Source: Embleya sp051903075 (GTDB taxonomy: Bacteria; Actinomycetota; Actinomycetes; Streptomycetales; Streptomycetaceae). Taken from it: 64,000 nt of DNA. The notes below the pieces were generated by a model. The model was not told the origin of the DNA. It did not search any database and saw only the letters and a program-made list of their open reading frames with translations. The DNA is taken from contig NZ_CP182422.1 of NCBI RefSeq assembly GCF_051903075.1, positions 2,046,001 through 2,110,000 on the forward strand. The letters run 5' to 3'. Position numbers and translations under genes: made by a program. Shown here one piece after another: positions 8,869-17,285 of this stretch. The number at the start of each line of letters is the position of its first letter. Within the stretch, counting starts at the first letter, position 1.

Positions 8869-9681
8869 CTAACCGGCCGAAGGCGCCTGAGGTTCCTGTC
8901 CGAGCGCCGCCTTACCACTCCCGGGGTTCCCCAGGCGTTGGTCGAGCAGTTCACGAAGGTTGTCGGGCGAACGCATGGCCGAGTTCCCGGAGTCCAGAAT
9001 TTTTCCGTCGACGGCGATCGCGGGCGTGGCGGAGACGCCGGAGCTTTCGAACGTGCTCTCGGAGGCGCTCACCCAGGCGGCGTTGGCGTCGGTGTTCACG
9101 CATGCGTCGAAGGTCTCGCCGCGCAGGCCCTGGACCTGGCCGGCCAGGTCCAGGAGGCGGCCGGCGGTGTAGCCGTCCTCGGATTCGTCGGGCTGGTTCT
9201 TGAACAGCACGGCGTGGTACGCGGCGAACTTGCCGGTGTCGACCGAGCAGCGCGCGGCGTTGGCGGCCTTGACCGATCCGGTGCCGCCGAGCTTGCCGTC
9301 CAGGAAGGACGCGATGTGGTAGTCGACCTTGATCTTCCCGGCCTGGACGTAGTCGGCGAGCAGCGGGCCGAAGTTGGCCTCGAAGCGCTTGCAGAACGGG
9401 CAGCGGAAGTCCTCGTACACGGTGACGGTGACCGGGGCCGCGTCGCCGCCGACGCGGATGGTGCCGTCGGCCCGCACGGCGGCGGGCAGGCTCGCGAGGT
9501 CGACGTCGCGGATGGCCGCCTTGGCGCCGGTCGGCTGTGCCGCGGGGCCGGAGTCGTCGCTCTTGCTCTCGTTGCCCGTGGTGAGCACGACGCCCAGGAC
9601 GGCGGCCAGCACCGCGACCACGAACACGCCGACGACGGCGAGGATGACGGGCGTTCGGTTGGTCCTGGTCTTGGCGCTCAA
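8869..9681 (-). CDS. Second membrane-anchored DsbA-family thiol oxidoreductase
   Basis: 270 residues from a TTG start, paralogous to the protein at 7262-8074. It has a short basic N-terminus, one transmembrane helix (about 11-34), then a thioredoxin-like domain with CPFC (Cys94-Cys97) in YEDFRCPFCKRF. The TTG at 9681 is preferred because GGAGGA lies 7 bases upstream and the protein then begins MSAKTRTN, matching its paralogue; a longer frame starting at 9726 lacks a ribosome binding site. It lies after trpA but is separated from it by a strong hairpin. Conserved location in the family is known; the target proteins are not. Confidence 0.87.
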   Translation of the reverse strand: MSAKTRTNRTPVILAVVGVFVVAVLAAVLGVVLTTGNESKSDDSGPAAQPTGAKAAIRDVDLASLPAAVRADGTIRVGGDAAPVTVTVYEDFRCPFCKRFEANFGPLLADYVQAGKIKVDYHIASFLDGKLGGTGSVKAANAARCSVDTGKFAAYHAVLFKNQPDESEDGYTAGRLLDLAGQVQGLRGETFDACVNTDANAAWVSASESTFESSGVSATPAIAVDGKILDSGNSAMRSPDNLRELLDQRLGNPGSGKAALGQEPQAPSAG

Positions 9682-9727
9682 CGCGGGTTCCTCCGATGGG
9701 GGTTGGGGTGGGATGGCACGCGGCATG

Positions 9728-9764
9728 CCGACGGCCGCCGCTGGAGTGCTGCGGCGGCCGTCGG
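9728..9764. terminator. Hairpin terminator downstream of trpA
   Basis: CCGACGGCCGCCGC (9728-9741) and GCGGCGGCCGTCGG (9751-9764) form a perfect 14-bp stem with a 9-base loop, 56 bases past the trpA stop. It probably ends the trpC-trpM-trpB-trpA transcript. No U-run follows. Confidence 0.7.
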
Positions 9765-9820
9765 TCAGCCGGTGCTCATTTTGTTGGGTTTTTACACGGG
9801 ATGAGAGCTTCGGGGGCGGG

Positions 9821-10636
9821 TCAGCGCTTGCGGACGCCCTCGGCGAGTTCGCCGGCCAGGGCGCGGACGGCGTCCAGGCCGGCCTGTTCGTTCGGCGCGT
9901 CCAGGAGGGCGCGGACGAACGCGGAGCCGACGATGACGCCGTCGGCGTAGCCGGCCACCTCGGCCGCCTGGGCGGCGGTGGAGACGCCCAGGCCCACGCA
10001 CACCGGCAGATCGGTGGTGGCGCGGGTGCGCGCGACCAGGTCGCCCGCGAGTGTGCTCACCGAGGCGCGGGCGCCGGTGACGCCCATCACGGAGGCGGCG
10101 TAGACGAAGCCGCCGCAGTGTCGGGTGGTGTAGGCGATGCGCTCGTCCGATGAGGACAGCGCGACCAGGAAGATCCGGTCCAGCCGGTGGCGGTCGGTGG
10201 CGGCGATCCACTCGTGGGCCTCGTCCGGGATCAGGTCGGGGGTGATCACCCCGCTGCCGCCGGCCGCGGCCAACTCGCTCGCGAACCGCTCGACGCCGTA
10301 GCGCTCGATCGGGTTCCAGTAGGACATCACCAGCGTGGCGGCGCCGGTCTCGGCGACCGCGCGCACGTTGTCGATCACGTGGTGGGTGTTGGTGCCGTGC
10401 GCCAGCGCGTGTTCGACGGCGCGCTGGATGACGGGCCCGTCCATCTGCGGGTCGCTGTACGGCAGGCCGACCTCGATGATGTCGCAGCCGCCCTCGACCA
10501 TCGCGCGCATCGCGGCGGCGGAGCCCTCGACGGAGGGGTAGCCCGCCGGGAGGTATCCGACCAGCGCGGCGCGGTTGTCCGCGCGGGCCGCGGCCAGCAC
10601 CTCGGTGAGCCTGGTGGTGGTGCCGGTGCCGGTCAC
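9821..10636 (-). CDS. trpA: Tryptophan synthase alpha chain
   Basis: 271 residues, standard TIM-barrel length. It cleaves indole-3-glycerol phosphate to indole and glyceraldehyde-3-phosphate and channels indole to TrpB. The catalytic acids are visible as Glu55 in CDIIEVGLPYSDP and Asp66 in QMDGP; a phosphate-binding Gly-rich stretch GVTGAR occurs near residue 180. The GTG start overlaps the trpB stop by GTGA, so the alpha and beta chains are coupled and made in equal amounts. It is the last gene of the trpCMBA run. Confidence 0.97.
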   Translation of the reverse strand: MTGTGTTTRLTEVLAAARADNRAALVGYLPAGYPSVEGSAAAMRAMVEGGCDIIEVGLPYSDPQMDGPVIQRAVEHALAHGTNTHHVIDNVRAVAETGAATLVMSYWNPIERYGVERFASELAAAGGSGVITPDLIPDEAHEWIAATDRHRLDRIFLVALSSSDERIAYTTRHCGGFVYAASVMGVTGARASVSTLAGDLVARTRATTDLPVCVGLGVSTAAQAAEVAGYADGVIVGSAFVRALLDAPNEQAGLDAVRALAGELAEGVRKR

Positions 10637-11853
10637 GACTGCTCCGCTTCCGCGTCGAGGAGATCGAAGTACTTGGCGGCGGTGTGCATGTCCTTGTCAC
10701 CGCGCCCGGAGAGGTTGACCAGGATGGTCGCGTCGGGGCCGAGTTCGCGCCCGACCTCGATCGCGCCGGCGAGGGCGTGCGCCGATTCGATCGCCGGGAT
10801 GATGCCCTCGGTGCGGCACAGCAGCCGGAACGCCTCCATCGCGGGGGCGTCGTCGATCGGCCGGTAGATCGCCCGGCCGGTCTGGTGCAGCCAGGCGTGC
10901 TCGGGCCCGACGGCCGGGTAGTCCAGGCCGGCCGAGATCGAGTGCGACTCCTGCGTCTGCCCGTACTCGTCCTGGAGCAGGTAGGTGCGCGCGCCGTGCA
11001 GTACGCCGATCGAGCCGCCGGTGATCGAGGCGGCGTGCCGTCCGGTCTCCACGCCGTCGCCGCCCGCCTCGAAGCCGTACAGCCGCACGCCCTCGTCGGG
11101 GATGAAGGCGTGGAAGGCGCCGATCGCGTTGGAGCCGCCGCCCACACACGCGCAGACCGCGTCGGGCAGCTTCCCGGTCAGGTCGAGCACCTGCTGCCGG
11201 GCCTCGACCGAGATCACCCGGACGAAGTCGCGGACCATGGCCGGGAAGGGGTGCGCGCCGGCCGCGGTGCCGAGCAGGTAGTGGGTGGTGTCGACGTTGG
11301 CGACCCAGTCGCGCAGCGCCTCGTTGATCGCGTCCTTGAGGGTGCGCGAGCCGATCGCGACCGGGATCACCTCGGCGCCGAGCACCCGCATCCGGGCCAC
11401 GTTGAGCGCCTGGCGCTGGGTGTCGAGTTCACCCATGTAGACGACGCACTCGAGGCCGAGCAGCGCGCACGCGGTGGCGGTGGCCACGCCGTGCTGGCCG
11501 GCTCCGGTCTCGGCGATCACCCGGGTCTTGCCCATGCGCTTGGTCAGGATGGCCTGGCCGAGCACGTTGTTGATCTTGTGCGAGCCGGTGTGGTTGAGGT
11601 CCTCGCGCTTGAGGATGATCCGCGCGCCGCCGGCGTGCTCGGCGAAGCGGGGCGCCTCGGTGATGATGCTCGGGCGACCGGCGTAGTCGCGCAGCAGGCC
11701 GGTGAACTCGGCCTGGAACTGCGGGTCGTCCTTGGCCTTGTCGTAGGCGGCGGTCAGCTCGTCGAGGGCGGCGATCAGCGCCTCGGGCAGGAACCGCCCG
11801 CCGAAGACGCCGAAGTGGCCGGAGGGATCCGGCAGTTGGGCAGTGCTGGACAT
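10633..11853 (-). CDS. trpB: Tryptophan synthase beta chain
   Basis: 406 residues. A PLP-dependent enzyme that joins indole and serine to give tryptophan. The Schiff-base lysine is Lys93 in LNHTGSHKINN; the phosphate-binding loop CVGGGSNAIG and the terminal GRGDKD motif are present. The ATG at 11853 is chosen because AAGGA stands 6 bases upstream and the protein then begins MSSTAQLPDPSG like homologues; the frame is open to an earlier start at 11892, without a good site. It lies between trpM and trpA. Confidence 0.97.
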   Translation of the reverse strand: MSSTAQLPDPSGHFGVFGGRFLPEALIAALDELTAAYDKAKDDPQFQAEFTGLLRDYAGRPSIITEAPRFAEHAGGARIILKREDLNHTGSHKINNVLGQAILTKRMGKTRVIAETGAGQHGVATATACALLGLECVVYMGELDTQRQALNVARMRVLGAEVIPVAIGSRTLKDAINEALRDWVANVDTTHYLLGTAAGAHPFPAMVRDFVRVISVEARQQVLDLTGKLPDAVCACVGGGSNAIGAFHAFIPDEGVRLYGFEAGGDGVETGRHAASITGGSIGVLHGARTYLLQDEYGQTQESHSISAGLDYPAVGPEHAWLHQTGRAIYRPIDDAPAMEAFRLLCRTEGIIPAIESAHALAGAIEVGRELGPDATILVNLSGRGDKDMHTAAKYFDLLDAEAEQS

Positions 11854-11908
11854 GCGGGGTCCTTGTCGGTGTGGCATGCCGTGGGACGGCACGTTGCTGA
11901 CGGGTGGG

Positions 11909-12058
11909 TCAGGAAACGTGTCGGCGCCATCGGCTGCCCGGCACCTGGCCGGGCTCGCAGCCGATCACGTACCGCACGCGGCGGCCACGCACCCGGCGGG
12001 CGGGCGCGCGACAGCCGCGGGGCTTGCAGCCCCGGGCCAGTCGCGGGTCCATGCTCAT
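11909..12058 (-). CDS. trpM: TrpM-like small tryptophan-region protein
   Basis: 49-residue, very basic protein (15 Arg) in the position of trpM, between trpC and trpB on the same strand. Streptomyces TrpM is a small protein reported to modulate tryptophan and amino-acid metabolism. The core RLARGCKPRGCRAPARR and the stretch RYVIGCEPGQVPGSRWRR match my recollection of the family, though the assignment rests mainly on size, composition and synteny. GAGGG lies 10 bases before the ATG, 13 bases past the trpC stop; a second ATG two codons in is possible. Three cysteines could bind metal. It is too short for usual ORF length cut-offs. Confidence 0.75.
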   Translation of the reverse strand: MSMDPRLARGCKPRGCRAPARRVRGRRVRYVIGCEPGQVPGSRWRRHVS

Positions 12059-12071
12059 CGTGCCCGCGCCC

Positions 12072-12881
12072 TCAGCCGCGCCCGTGCCGGATCGCCGGGT
12101 GGGCGCCGGCGGCGACCAGGTCGGCGACCGAGCTGCGCGGGTCGCGCCCGGTGACCAGCGACTCGCCGACCAGGACGGCGTCGGCGCCGTTGTTGGCGTA
12201 GGCGATCAGGTCGTGCGGGCCGCGCACGCCGGACTCGGCGATGCGCACGCAGGTGTCCGGGATCAGCGGGGCGATCCGGGCGAAGTTGTTGCGGTCCACC
12301 TCGAGGGTCTTGAGGTTGCGCGCGTTGACCCCGATCACGGTGGCGCCGGCGTCGAGCGCGCGGGCGGTCTCCTCCTCGTCGTGGACCTCCACGATGGTGG
12401 TGAGACCGATCGAGCGGGAGCGCTCGATCAACGAGATCAGCGCGTTCTGCTCCAGGGCCGCGACGATCAGCAGGGCGACGTCGGCGCCGTGCGCGCGGGC
12501 CTCCCACAGCTGATAGCTCGTCACCATGAAGTCCTTGCGCAGGACCGGGATGTCGACCGCGGCGCGAACCGCGTCGAGGTCGTCGAGCGAGCCGCCGAAG
12601 CGGCGCTGCTCGGTGAGCACGCTGATCACGGAGGCGCCGCCGGACTCGTAGTCGGCGGCGAGGCCCGCCGGGTCGGCGATCGCGGCGAGCGCGCCCTTGG
12701 AGGGGCTGGAGCGCTTGACCTCGGCGATGACGGCGATGCCGTCGCCGCGCAGGATGCTCTCCGCGTCGCGGGGCGCCGGCGCCTGGGCCGCGAGTTCCTT
12801 GATCTCGTCAAGGGATACGCGGGCCTGTCGTTCGGCGAGGTCGGCGTTGACGCCGTCGATGATCTCGTCGAGCACAGTCAC
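12072..12881 (-). CDS. trpC: Indole-3-glycerol phosphate synthase
   Basis: 269 residues, TIM-barrel enzyme that closes the indole ring from CdRP, the step before TrpA/TrpB. Family residues are in IAEVKRSSPSKG (Glu54, Lys56, Ser58), LRKDFM near 120 and IGVNARNLKT near 185. It starts with GTG (the protein reads MTVLDEII), with GAGGGG about 10 bases upstream. It is the first gene of a compact trpC-trpM-trpB-trpA run. A 176-base gap separates it from the DUF2752 gene upstream and may hold its promoter, though no firm boxes were identified. Confidence 0.97.
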   Translation of the reverse strand: MTVLDEIIDGVNADLAERQARVSLDEIKELAAQAPAPRDAESILRGDGIAVIAEVKRSSPSKGALAAIADPAGLAADYESGGASVISVLTEQRRFGGSLDDLDAVRAAVDIPVLRKDFMVTSYQLWEARAHGADVALLIVAALEQNALISLIERSRSIGLTTIVEVHDEEETARALDAGATVIGVNARNLKTLEVDRNNFARIAPLIPDTCVRIAESGVRGPHDLIAYANNGADAVLVGESLVTGRDPRSSVADLVAAGAHPAIRHGRG

Positions 12882-13057
12882 GCCCTACATCCCCTCGTTC
12901 GTCCGGAGAACCTGCTCCCCCGGCCCTTCGATGGTATAGGCCGATTCGAACAGACCCGACACATCGCACCGCCGAAGAGGTGGGGGCAGCATACGGCGTC
13001 GCACGGTCGCCCCGTGCGCACGGTCCGGCTCGCGAAACCGCCGCCGATCACTGTGCG

Positions 13058-13489
13058 TCAGGGGGCGAGCCCGGCGCCGAACGGCAGGTCGCGAACGATC
13101 CAGAAGACCAGTACGACGGCCAGCAGCGCCCGCAACCACCGAGGATCGGCCAACGTGCGCCGCGGCTCGCCGCGCGCGGTACGCACCGCCCAGCGCAGCC
13201 ACAACCACCCGATCAGCGGGAAGAGCGCGACCGCCAGCGCGTTGTAGCCCAGCGCCGCCGGCAGGTCGAGGTGGGTGAGCGCGTGCACACAGCGCAGCCC
13301 GCCGCAGCCGGGACAGGCCAGGCCGGTGATCACCAGGTAGGGGCAGGACGGGTAGTGGCCGCTCTCGCGCGGATCCACCAGGCCGACATAGGTGGTGGCG
13401 GCCGTGAGCACCGCCAGACTCGTGGCCGGAAGCCCCAGGTTGCGCAGCCGGAATCCGGTGGCCGGCGCGGGGCGGGCGGGCATGCTCAC
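13058..13489 (-). CDS. DUF2752 small membrane protein
   Basis: 143 residues (from the GTG at 13489) with about three hydrophobic segments and the DUF2752 hallmark CPGCGGLRC (Cys59, Cys62, Cys67) following a helix, with a further Cys49 upstream. The function of the family is unknown; the cysteines suggest metal or redox chemistry. The open frame extends to 13528, but that would overlap the end of the dispanin-like gene by 11 bases, and no better ribosome site is seen there, so the start is uncertain. It sits in the usual actinomycete block of small membrane genes between trpC and trpE. Confidence 0.82.
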   Translation of the reverse strand: MSMPARPAPATGFRLRNLGLPATSLAVLTAATTYVGLVDPRESGHYPSCPYLVITGLACPGCGGLRCVHALTHLDLPAALGYNALAVALFPLIGWLWLRWAVRTARGEPRRTLADPRWLRALLAVVLVFWIVRDLPFGAGLAP

Positions 13490-13517
13490 GGACTCATTGT
13501 GCCGTCGGCGGGCGCCG

Positions 13518-13910
13518 TCACAGGTCACCCAGCGTGTCTTTCCAACCCAGCAGGAAGACGCCGACCATCCAGGTGGTCCAGAAGATCACCCCGAGCAGAA
13601 CGGTCCCGATCGTCCAGTTGCGCGCCCGCAGCGAGGCGAGCCGGGCCCCCGCCACGTCGCCGCGCTGCCACCGCTCGTTGACGCTGGTCGCCGCGAGCAG
13701 CGCCGAAACCCCGGCCAGAAAACAACAGAACACGGTCGCCACGACCGCCCAGGCGAGGTAGTTGTCCGGCGCCCCCGGCGGCGGCCCGGCAGGCGGCGGC
13801 GTGGTGGGCGGCCCATAAGGCGACACGGAATGCCCGAACGGCCGAGGCGGCGCGTTCCACTCCCGCGTCCGATCCCCATCACCGGGAGCCCCCGGGTAGC
13901 CGTACGCCAC
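13518..13910 (-). CDS. Dispanin/CD225-like small membrane protein
   Basis: 130 residues: a Pro/Gly-rich cytoplasmic N-terminus (about 1-48) and two transmembrane helices (about 52-74 and 100-124) separated by a short basic loop containing NERWQRGDVAGARLAS. The layout (YLAWAVVATVFCCF, then S/A-rich, then a second helix) fits the CD225/dispanin superfamily common in actinobacteria. Role unknown. It is transcribed toward the DUF2752 gene. Its 5' side borders the tandem-repeat array at 13985-14480, so its promoter would have to lie within or next to that array. Confidence 0.75.
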   Translation of the reverse strand: MAYGYPGAPGDGDRTREWNAPPRPFGHSVSPYGPPTTPPPAGPPPGAPDNYLAWAVVATVFCCFLAGVSALLAATSVNERWQRGDVAGARLASLRARNWTIGTVLLGVIFWTTWMVGVFLLGWKDTLGDL

Positions 13911-13984
13911 TTTCCCCCCTAGGCCGACAAGCCAACCCTAGAACAAGCCACCCACCACCACCCGAAAACCCACCCACCAACACG

Positions 13985-14480
13985 CAGGCCCAAGCCCACC
14001 CAGTCAGACCGGCACCCAACCCCAAGGCAACCCCGCCGACACGTGAGCCCAAGCAGCGCCAGAGCCCACCCAGCCCGGCCGGCGCCTGAGGCCACCCAGC
14101 CCACCCGGCACCCAAGCCCAAGCAACCCACCGGGCGCGGGAGCCCAAAAAGCCCGGCCGGCGCTTGAGGCCACCCAGCCCAGCCGGCACCCAAGCCCAAG
14201 CAACCCACCGGGCACTGGAGCCCAACTAGCCCGGCCGGCGCCTGAGGCCACCCAGCCCAGCCGGCACCCAAGCCCAAGCAACCCACCGGGCACTGGAGCC
14301 CAACTAGCCCGGCCGGCGCCTGAGGCCACCCAGCCCAGCCGGCACCCAAGCCCAAGCAACCCACCGGGCGCTGGAGCCCAAAAAGCCCGGCCGGCGCTTG
14401 AGGCCAAAGGCTCGCCGCACGGCCCGAGTGCGCTTGAGGCCAAAGGCCGCCGCCGCACGGCCCTGGTGCGCTCCAGGCCA
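13985..14480. repeat. Tandem array 1: 78-bp higher-order repeat of three 26-bp units
   Basis: Five copies of the core GGCCGGCG(C/T)(C/T)TGAGGCC start at 14077, 14155, 14233, 14311 and 14389, exactly 78 bases apart. Each 78-bp unit splits into three 26-bp parts, each a 17-mer plus a 9-mer linker: core type A, type B AGCCGGCACCCAAGCCC and type C ACCGGGCACTGGAGCCC. The linkers are acccagccc, aagcaaccc and aactagccc or aaaaagccc. Degenerate copies extend to about 13985 on the left and 14480 on the right. Core A can fold as GGCC-loop-GGCC. The array lies just past the 3' end of the HGxxPAAW gene. Open frames across it are an artefact of the period being a multiple of three. Confidence 0.9.
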
Positions 14481-14491
14481 AGACCGAGGCG

Positions 14492-14701
14492 TCAGCGCCG
14501 CGCGGGCGCAGCCCCAAGCCCACCCATCCGCATCCCCGCACCGGCGATACAACCGACCAACACCACCGCGGCCCCGACCCAGAAAAGCATCACGTTGGCC
14601 GCGATCATCGCGACACCCGAGACGGTGCAACCGATCAGCGCGAGTATGGTCACGGTCCAGGCCGCGGGGGTGCTGCCGTGGTTTCCGGCTTGCGACGACA
14701 T
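14492..14701 (-). CDS. HGxxPAAW-family small membrane protein
   Basis: 69 residues with the family signature HGSTPAAW at residues 8-15, followed by two hydrophobic segments (about 16-38 and 40-58) and a short basic tail. The family is typical of Streptomyces and its relatives, is found beside the trp genes, and has no known function. It lies on the same strand between the Trp-region membrane protein and the dispanin-like gene; the repeat array begins right after its stop. Confidence 0.85.
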   Translation of the reverse strand: MSSQAGNHGSTPAAWTVTILALIGCTVSGVAMIAANVMLFWVGAAVVLVGCIAGAGMRMGGLGAAPARR

Positions 14702-14795
14702 CGATCGACTCCTTCGGCTTCACATCAAACTGCACACGCGTAAGCGCGCGGGTCGCACCCGCGCGATTCTTATTGTCACCCGCCGGGAGCAGTGC

Positions 14796-15527
14796 TCAGC
14801 GCGTGGGGTCCTCGCCCCGGTCCAACGCGTTCCACAGGTCCGCGTTGGTCGCGGTACGCCGCCGGGCCGCGGCCCCCCGCCCCGCCGGCGCCTCGTAGCG
14901 GTTGGACATTCCGGGCCAGCGCCGCCCGCGGATCACCACGAACAGCCCGGCCAGCACGATCAGCACACCGCCCACGGCCGCGAACCACGGCCAGACCGCG
15001 TGGCTCACGTCCACGGCCCGTACCCCCTCGACGGCCGCCTTCTTCGCCGCCTCGCCGTCCACCGCCGAGGTGTCGCGCGCGCCCTGTACGGCCAGCACGG
15101 TGACCCCGGCCCCCGCCAGCGTGATCAGCGCGCCGATCAGGGTGCGGCCGACGGTCCGGGTCGCGAGGATCGCGAGGCCGCCCGCCAGGCCGAGCAGCGC
15201 GAGCGCCGAGGTGGCCTTGTTGATCGTATTGCCGCTCGCGTGCACCGCGATGTGCGAGCCGTGCACCAGCGCCGTGCCCTCGGCCCAGGTACGTCCCGCC
15301 ACCGAGAGCACCACACCCGCGCCGACCAGAACCAGCAACACCGCGGCGGTCAACTCGCGCCGAGCGGCCTTGCGTTCCCGCACGGCGACATCCACCGCCC
15401 CGGCCGCCCCGGTCTGCGCCCCGGCCTCGGGTTCCGCCGCCTCGGCGGTCGGCGCCCCGCCCGGCGATCGGTCGTCCGTCTCGGTGCCGCGGCGCGCCGC
15501 GCCGGCCTCGGTCCTCGCGTCGGTCAT
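14796..15527 (-). CDS. Trp-region conserved membrane protein (TIGR02234-like)
   Basis: 243 residues. An Ala/Glu-rich cytoplasmic N-terminus precedes four hydrophobic segments (about 58-78, 108-128, 135-155 and 188-207). Topology and position directly after trpE match the TIGR02234 family ('trp operon conserved membrane protein') of actinobacteria, whose function is unknown. The ATG at 15527 (MTDARTEAG) is favoured; a GTG at 15545 is in frame but has GAGG only one base away. The C-terminus (NADLWNALDRGEDPT) resembles the small 'dependence on division' tail often annotated in this family. Confidence 0.8.
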   Translation of the reverse strand: MTDARTEAGAARRGTETDDRSPGGAPTAEAAEPEAGAQTGAAGAVDVAVRERKAARRELTAAVLLVLVGAGVVLSVAGRTWAEGTALVHGSHIAVHASGNTINKATSALALLGLAGGLAILATRTVGRTLIGALITLAGAGVTVLAVQGARDTSAVDGEAAKKAAVEGVRAVDVSHAVWPWFAAVGGVLIVLAGLFVVIRGRRWPGMSNRYEAPAGRGAAARRRTATNADLWNALDRGEDPTR

Positions 15528-15628
15528 GCATCCAGCATGAACCACGCCTCACCGCGCCTTGCCCCGGGTCGGGTCCACGCCCCGCCGAAGCGCCTCCCGA
15601 AGCGCCCCCACCGGAGCACCCGCGTCCG

Positions 15629-17182
15629 TCAGGACGCCGGGCTCTCGTGCGCCGGGGCCAGCGTGGCCGCGATCGCCACCGCGCGCAGCACCGCCGCCGC
15701 CTTGTTGCGGCACTCCACGTCCTCGGCCTCCGGCGACGAGTCGGCGACCACACCCGCGCCGGCCTGGACGTAGGCCACGCCGTCGCGGATCAGCGCGGTG
15801 CGGATCGCGATCGCGGTGTCCAGGTCCCCCGCGAAGTCCACATAGCCCACACAGCCGCCGTACAGCCCGCGCCGGGTCGGCTCGAAGTTCTCGATGATCT
15901 CCATCGCCCGCGGCTTGGGCGCGCCGGACAGGGTGCCCGCCGGGAAACACGCGGCGAACACGTCGAGCGCGGTGCGCCCCGGCGCCAACTCGCCCACCAC
16001 CGTGGACACGATGTGCATCACGTGGCTGTAGCGCTCGACCGACATGAAGTCGACCACCTCGACCGTGCCGGGCGCGCAGACCCGGCCCAGGTCGTTGCGG
16101 CCCAGGTCGACGAGCATCAGGTGTTCGGCGCGTTCCTTCGGGTCGGCCAGCAACTCCTCGGCGAGCGCGGCGTCCTCGGCGGGTGTGGCGCCGCGATGGC
16201 GGGTGCCCGCGATCGGGTGCACCATCGCCCGCCCCTCCTCGACCTTGACCAGCGCCTCGGGGCTGGAGCCGACCACGTCGAATCCGCCCTCGGCGCCGCC
16301 GTCGGGGCCGGGCATCCGGAACAGGTACATGTACGGGCTGGGGTTGGTCGCCCGCAGGATCCGGTACACGTCCAGCGCGCCGGCCTCGGTGGGCATCTCG
16401 AAGCGCTGGGAGAGCACGATCTGGAACGCCTCGCCGGCCCGGATCTCCTCCTTGGCCGCGGACACCGCCTTGCGGTACTCGGCCGAGCCCCAGGGGCCGG
16501 CCGCCTCGGCCGGCGCCGCCCGCTCGAACGCCGCGGCGGCCAGTCCGGTCGGGCGGGCCAGGTCCGCGGTCATCGCGTCCAGCCGGGCCACCGCCGCCCG
16601 ATACGCCTCGTCCACGCCCGACTCGCGGTTGTCGTGGTTGATCGCGTTGGCGATCAGCAGCACGCTGCCGTCCACGTGGTCGAGCACCGCGAGGTCGGTG
16701 GCCAGGAACATCATCAGCTCGGGGATGCGCAGGTCGTCCACGCTCGACTCGGGCAGCCGTTCCAACCGGCGCACGATGTCGTAGCCGAGGTAGCCGACCA
16801 TCCCGCCGGTCAGCGGCGGCAGGTCCAGGCCCGGGATGCCGTGCGGGGTGTGCAGCGCCTCCATCGTGGCCCGCAGCACCTCCAGCGGGTCGCCGTCCAC
16901 CGGCACGCCCACCGGCGGGGTGCCCAACCAGCGGGCCCGCCCGGCCACTTCGGTGAGCATCGCCGCGCTGCGCACGCCCACGAACGAATAGCGGGACCAG
17001 GAGCGGCCGTTCTCCGCGGATTCGAGCAGGAAGGTGCCGGGCCGCTCGGCGGCGAGCTTGCGGTACAGCCCCACGGGCGTGTCGCCGTCGGCCAGAAAGC
17101 GCCGGGTGACGGGGATGACGCGCCGGTCGCGGGCGAGTTCCCGGAAGGTGTCCGGGTCGGGGGTGACGGTTCCGGTGGTCAT
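15629..17182 (-). CDS. trpE: Anthranilate synthase component I
   Basis: 517 residues. Converts chorismate to anthranilate with ammonia supplied by a separate glutaminase (trpG is not in this window). The tryptophan feedback motif LLESAENG lies in the N-terminal domain, and the chorismate-binding domain shows VGSSPEALVKV, MLVDLGRNDLGRV and PAGTLSGAPKPRA. The frame is open to 17296, but the upstream extension is Pro/Arg-rich and unlike the family; the ATG at 17182 (MTTGTVTPDPDTF) is taken, with GGAG 12 bases before it. hisI lies 103 bases upstream on the same strand. No Trp-codon leader peptide was found in that gap. Confidence 0.96.
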   Translation of the reverse strand: MTTGTVTPDPDTFRELARDRRVIPVTRRFLADGDTPVGLYRKLAAERPGTFLLESAENGRSWSRYSFVGVRSAAMLTEVAGRARWLGTPPVGVPVDGDPLEVLRATMEALHTPHGIPGLDLPPLTGGMVGYLGYDIVRRLERLPESSVDDLRIPELMMFLATDLAVLDHVDGSVLLIANAINHDNRESGVDEAYRAAVARLDAMTADLARPTGLAAAAFERAAPAEAAGPWGSAEYRKAVSAAKEEIRAGEAFQIVLSQRFEMPTEAGALDVYRILRATNPSPYMYLFRMPGPDGGAEGGFDVVGSSPEALVKVEEGRAMVHPIAGTRHRGATPAEDAALAEELLADPKERAEHLMLVDLGRNDLGRVCAPGTVEVVDFMSVERYSHVMHIVSTVVGELAPGRTALDVFAACFPAGTLSGAPKPRAMEIIENFEPTRRGLYGGCVGYVDFAGDLDTAIAIRTALIRDGVAYVQAGAGVVADSSPEAEDVECRNKAAAVLRAVAIAATLAPAHESPAS

Positions 17183-17285
17183 GGCGAGCGCAATCTCCCG
17201 GGCGGCAGGTCGGCGGAGGGGACCGGTCCGGCGACCGGACGGTCGCGAGGGCGACGGGCGGGGCGGACGGTCGGGAGGCGGACGG

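Noticed and set aside
13985..14480. CRISPR array
   Set aside because: Units are contiguous and the intervals are themselves repeated, so there are no unique spacers; no cas genes are nearby.
13879..14541. 220-codon minus-strand frame over tandem array 1
   Set aside because: The frame stays open because the 78-bp period is a multiple of three; the translation is a mere copy of the DNA repeat, lacks a ribosome site and overlaps the HGxxPAAW gene.
17183..17285. Trp leader peptide and attenuator before trpE
   Set aside because: No short frame with successive TGG codons or terminator-type hairpin was seen in this 103-base gap.
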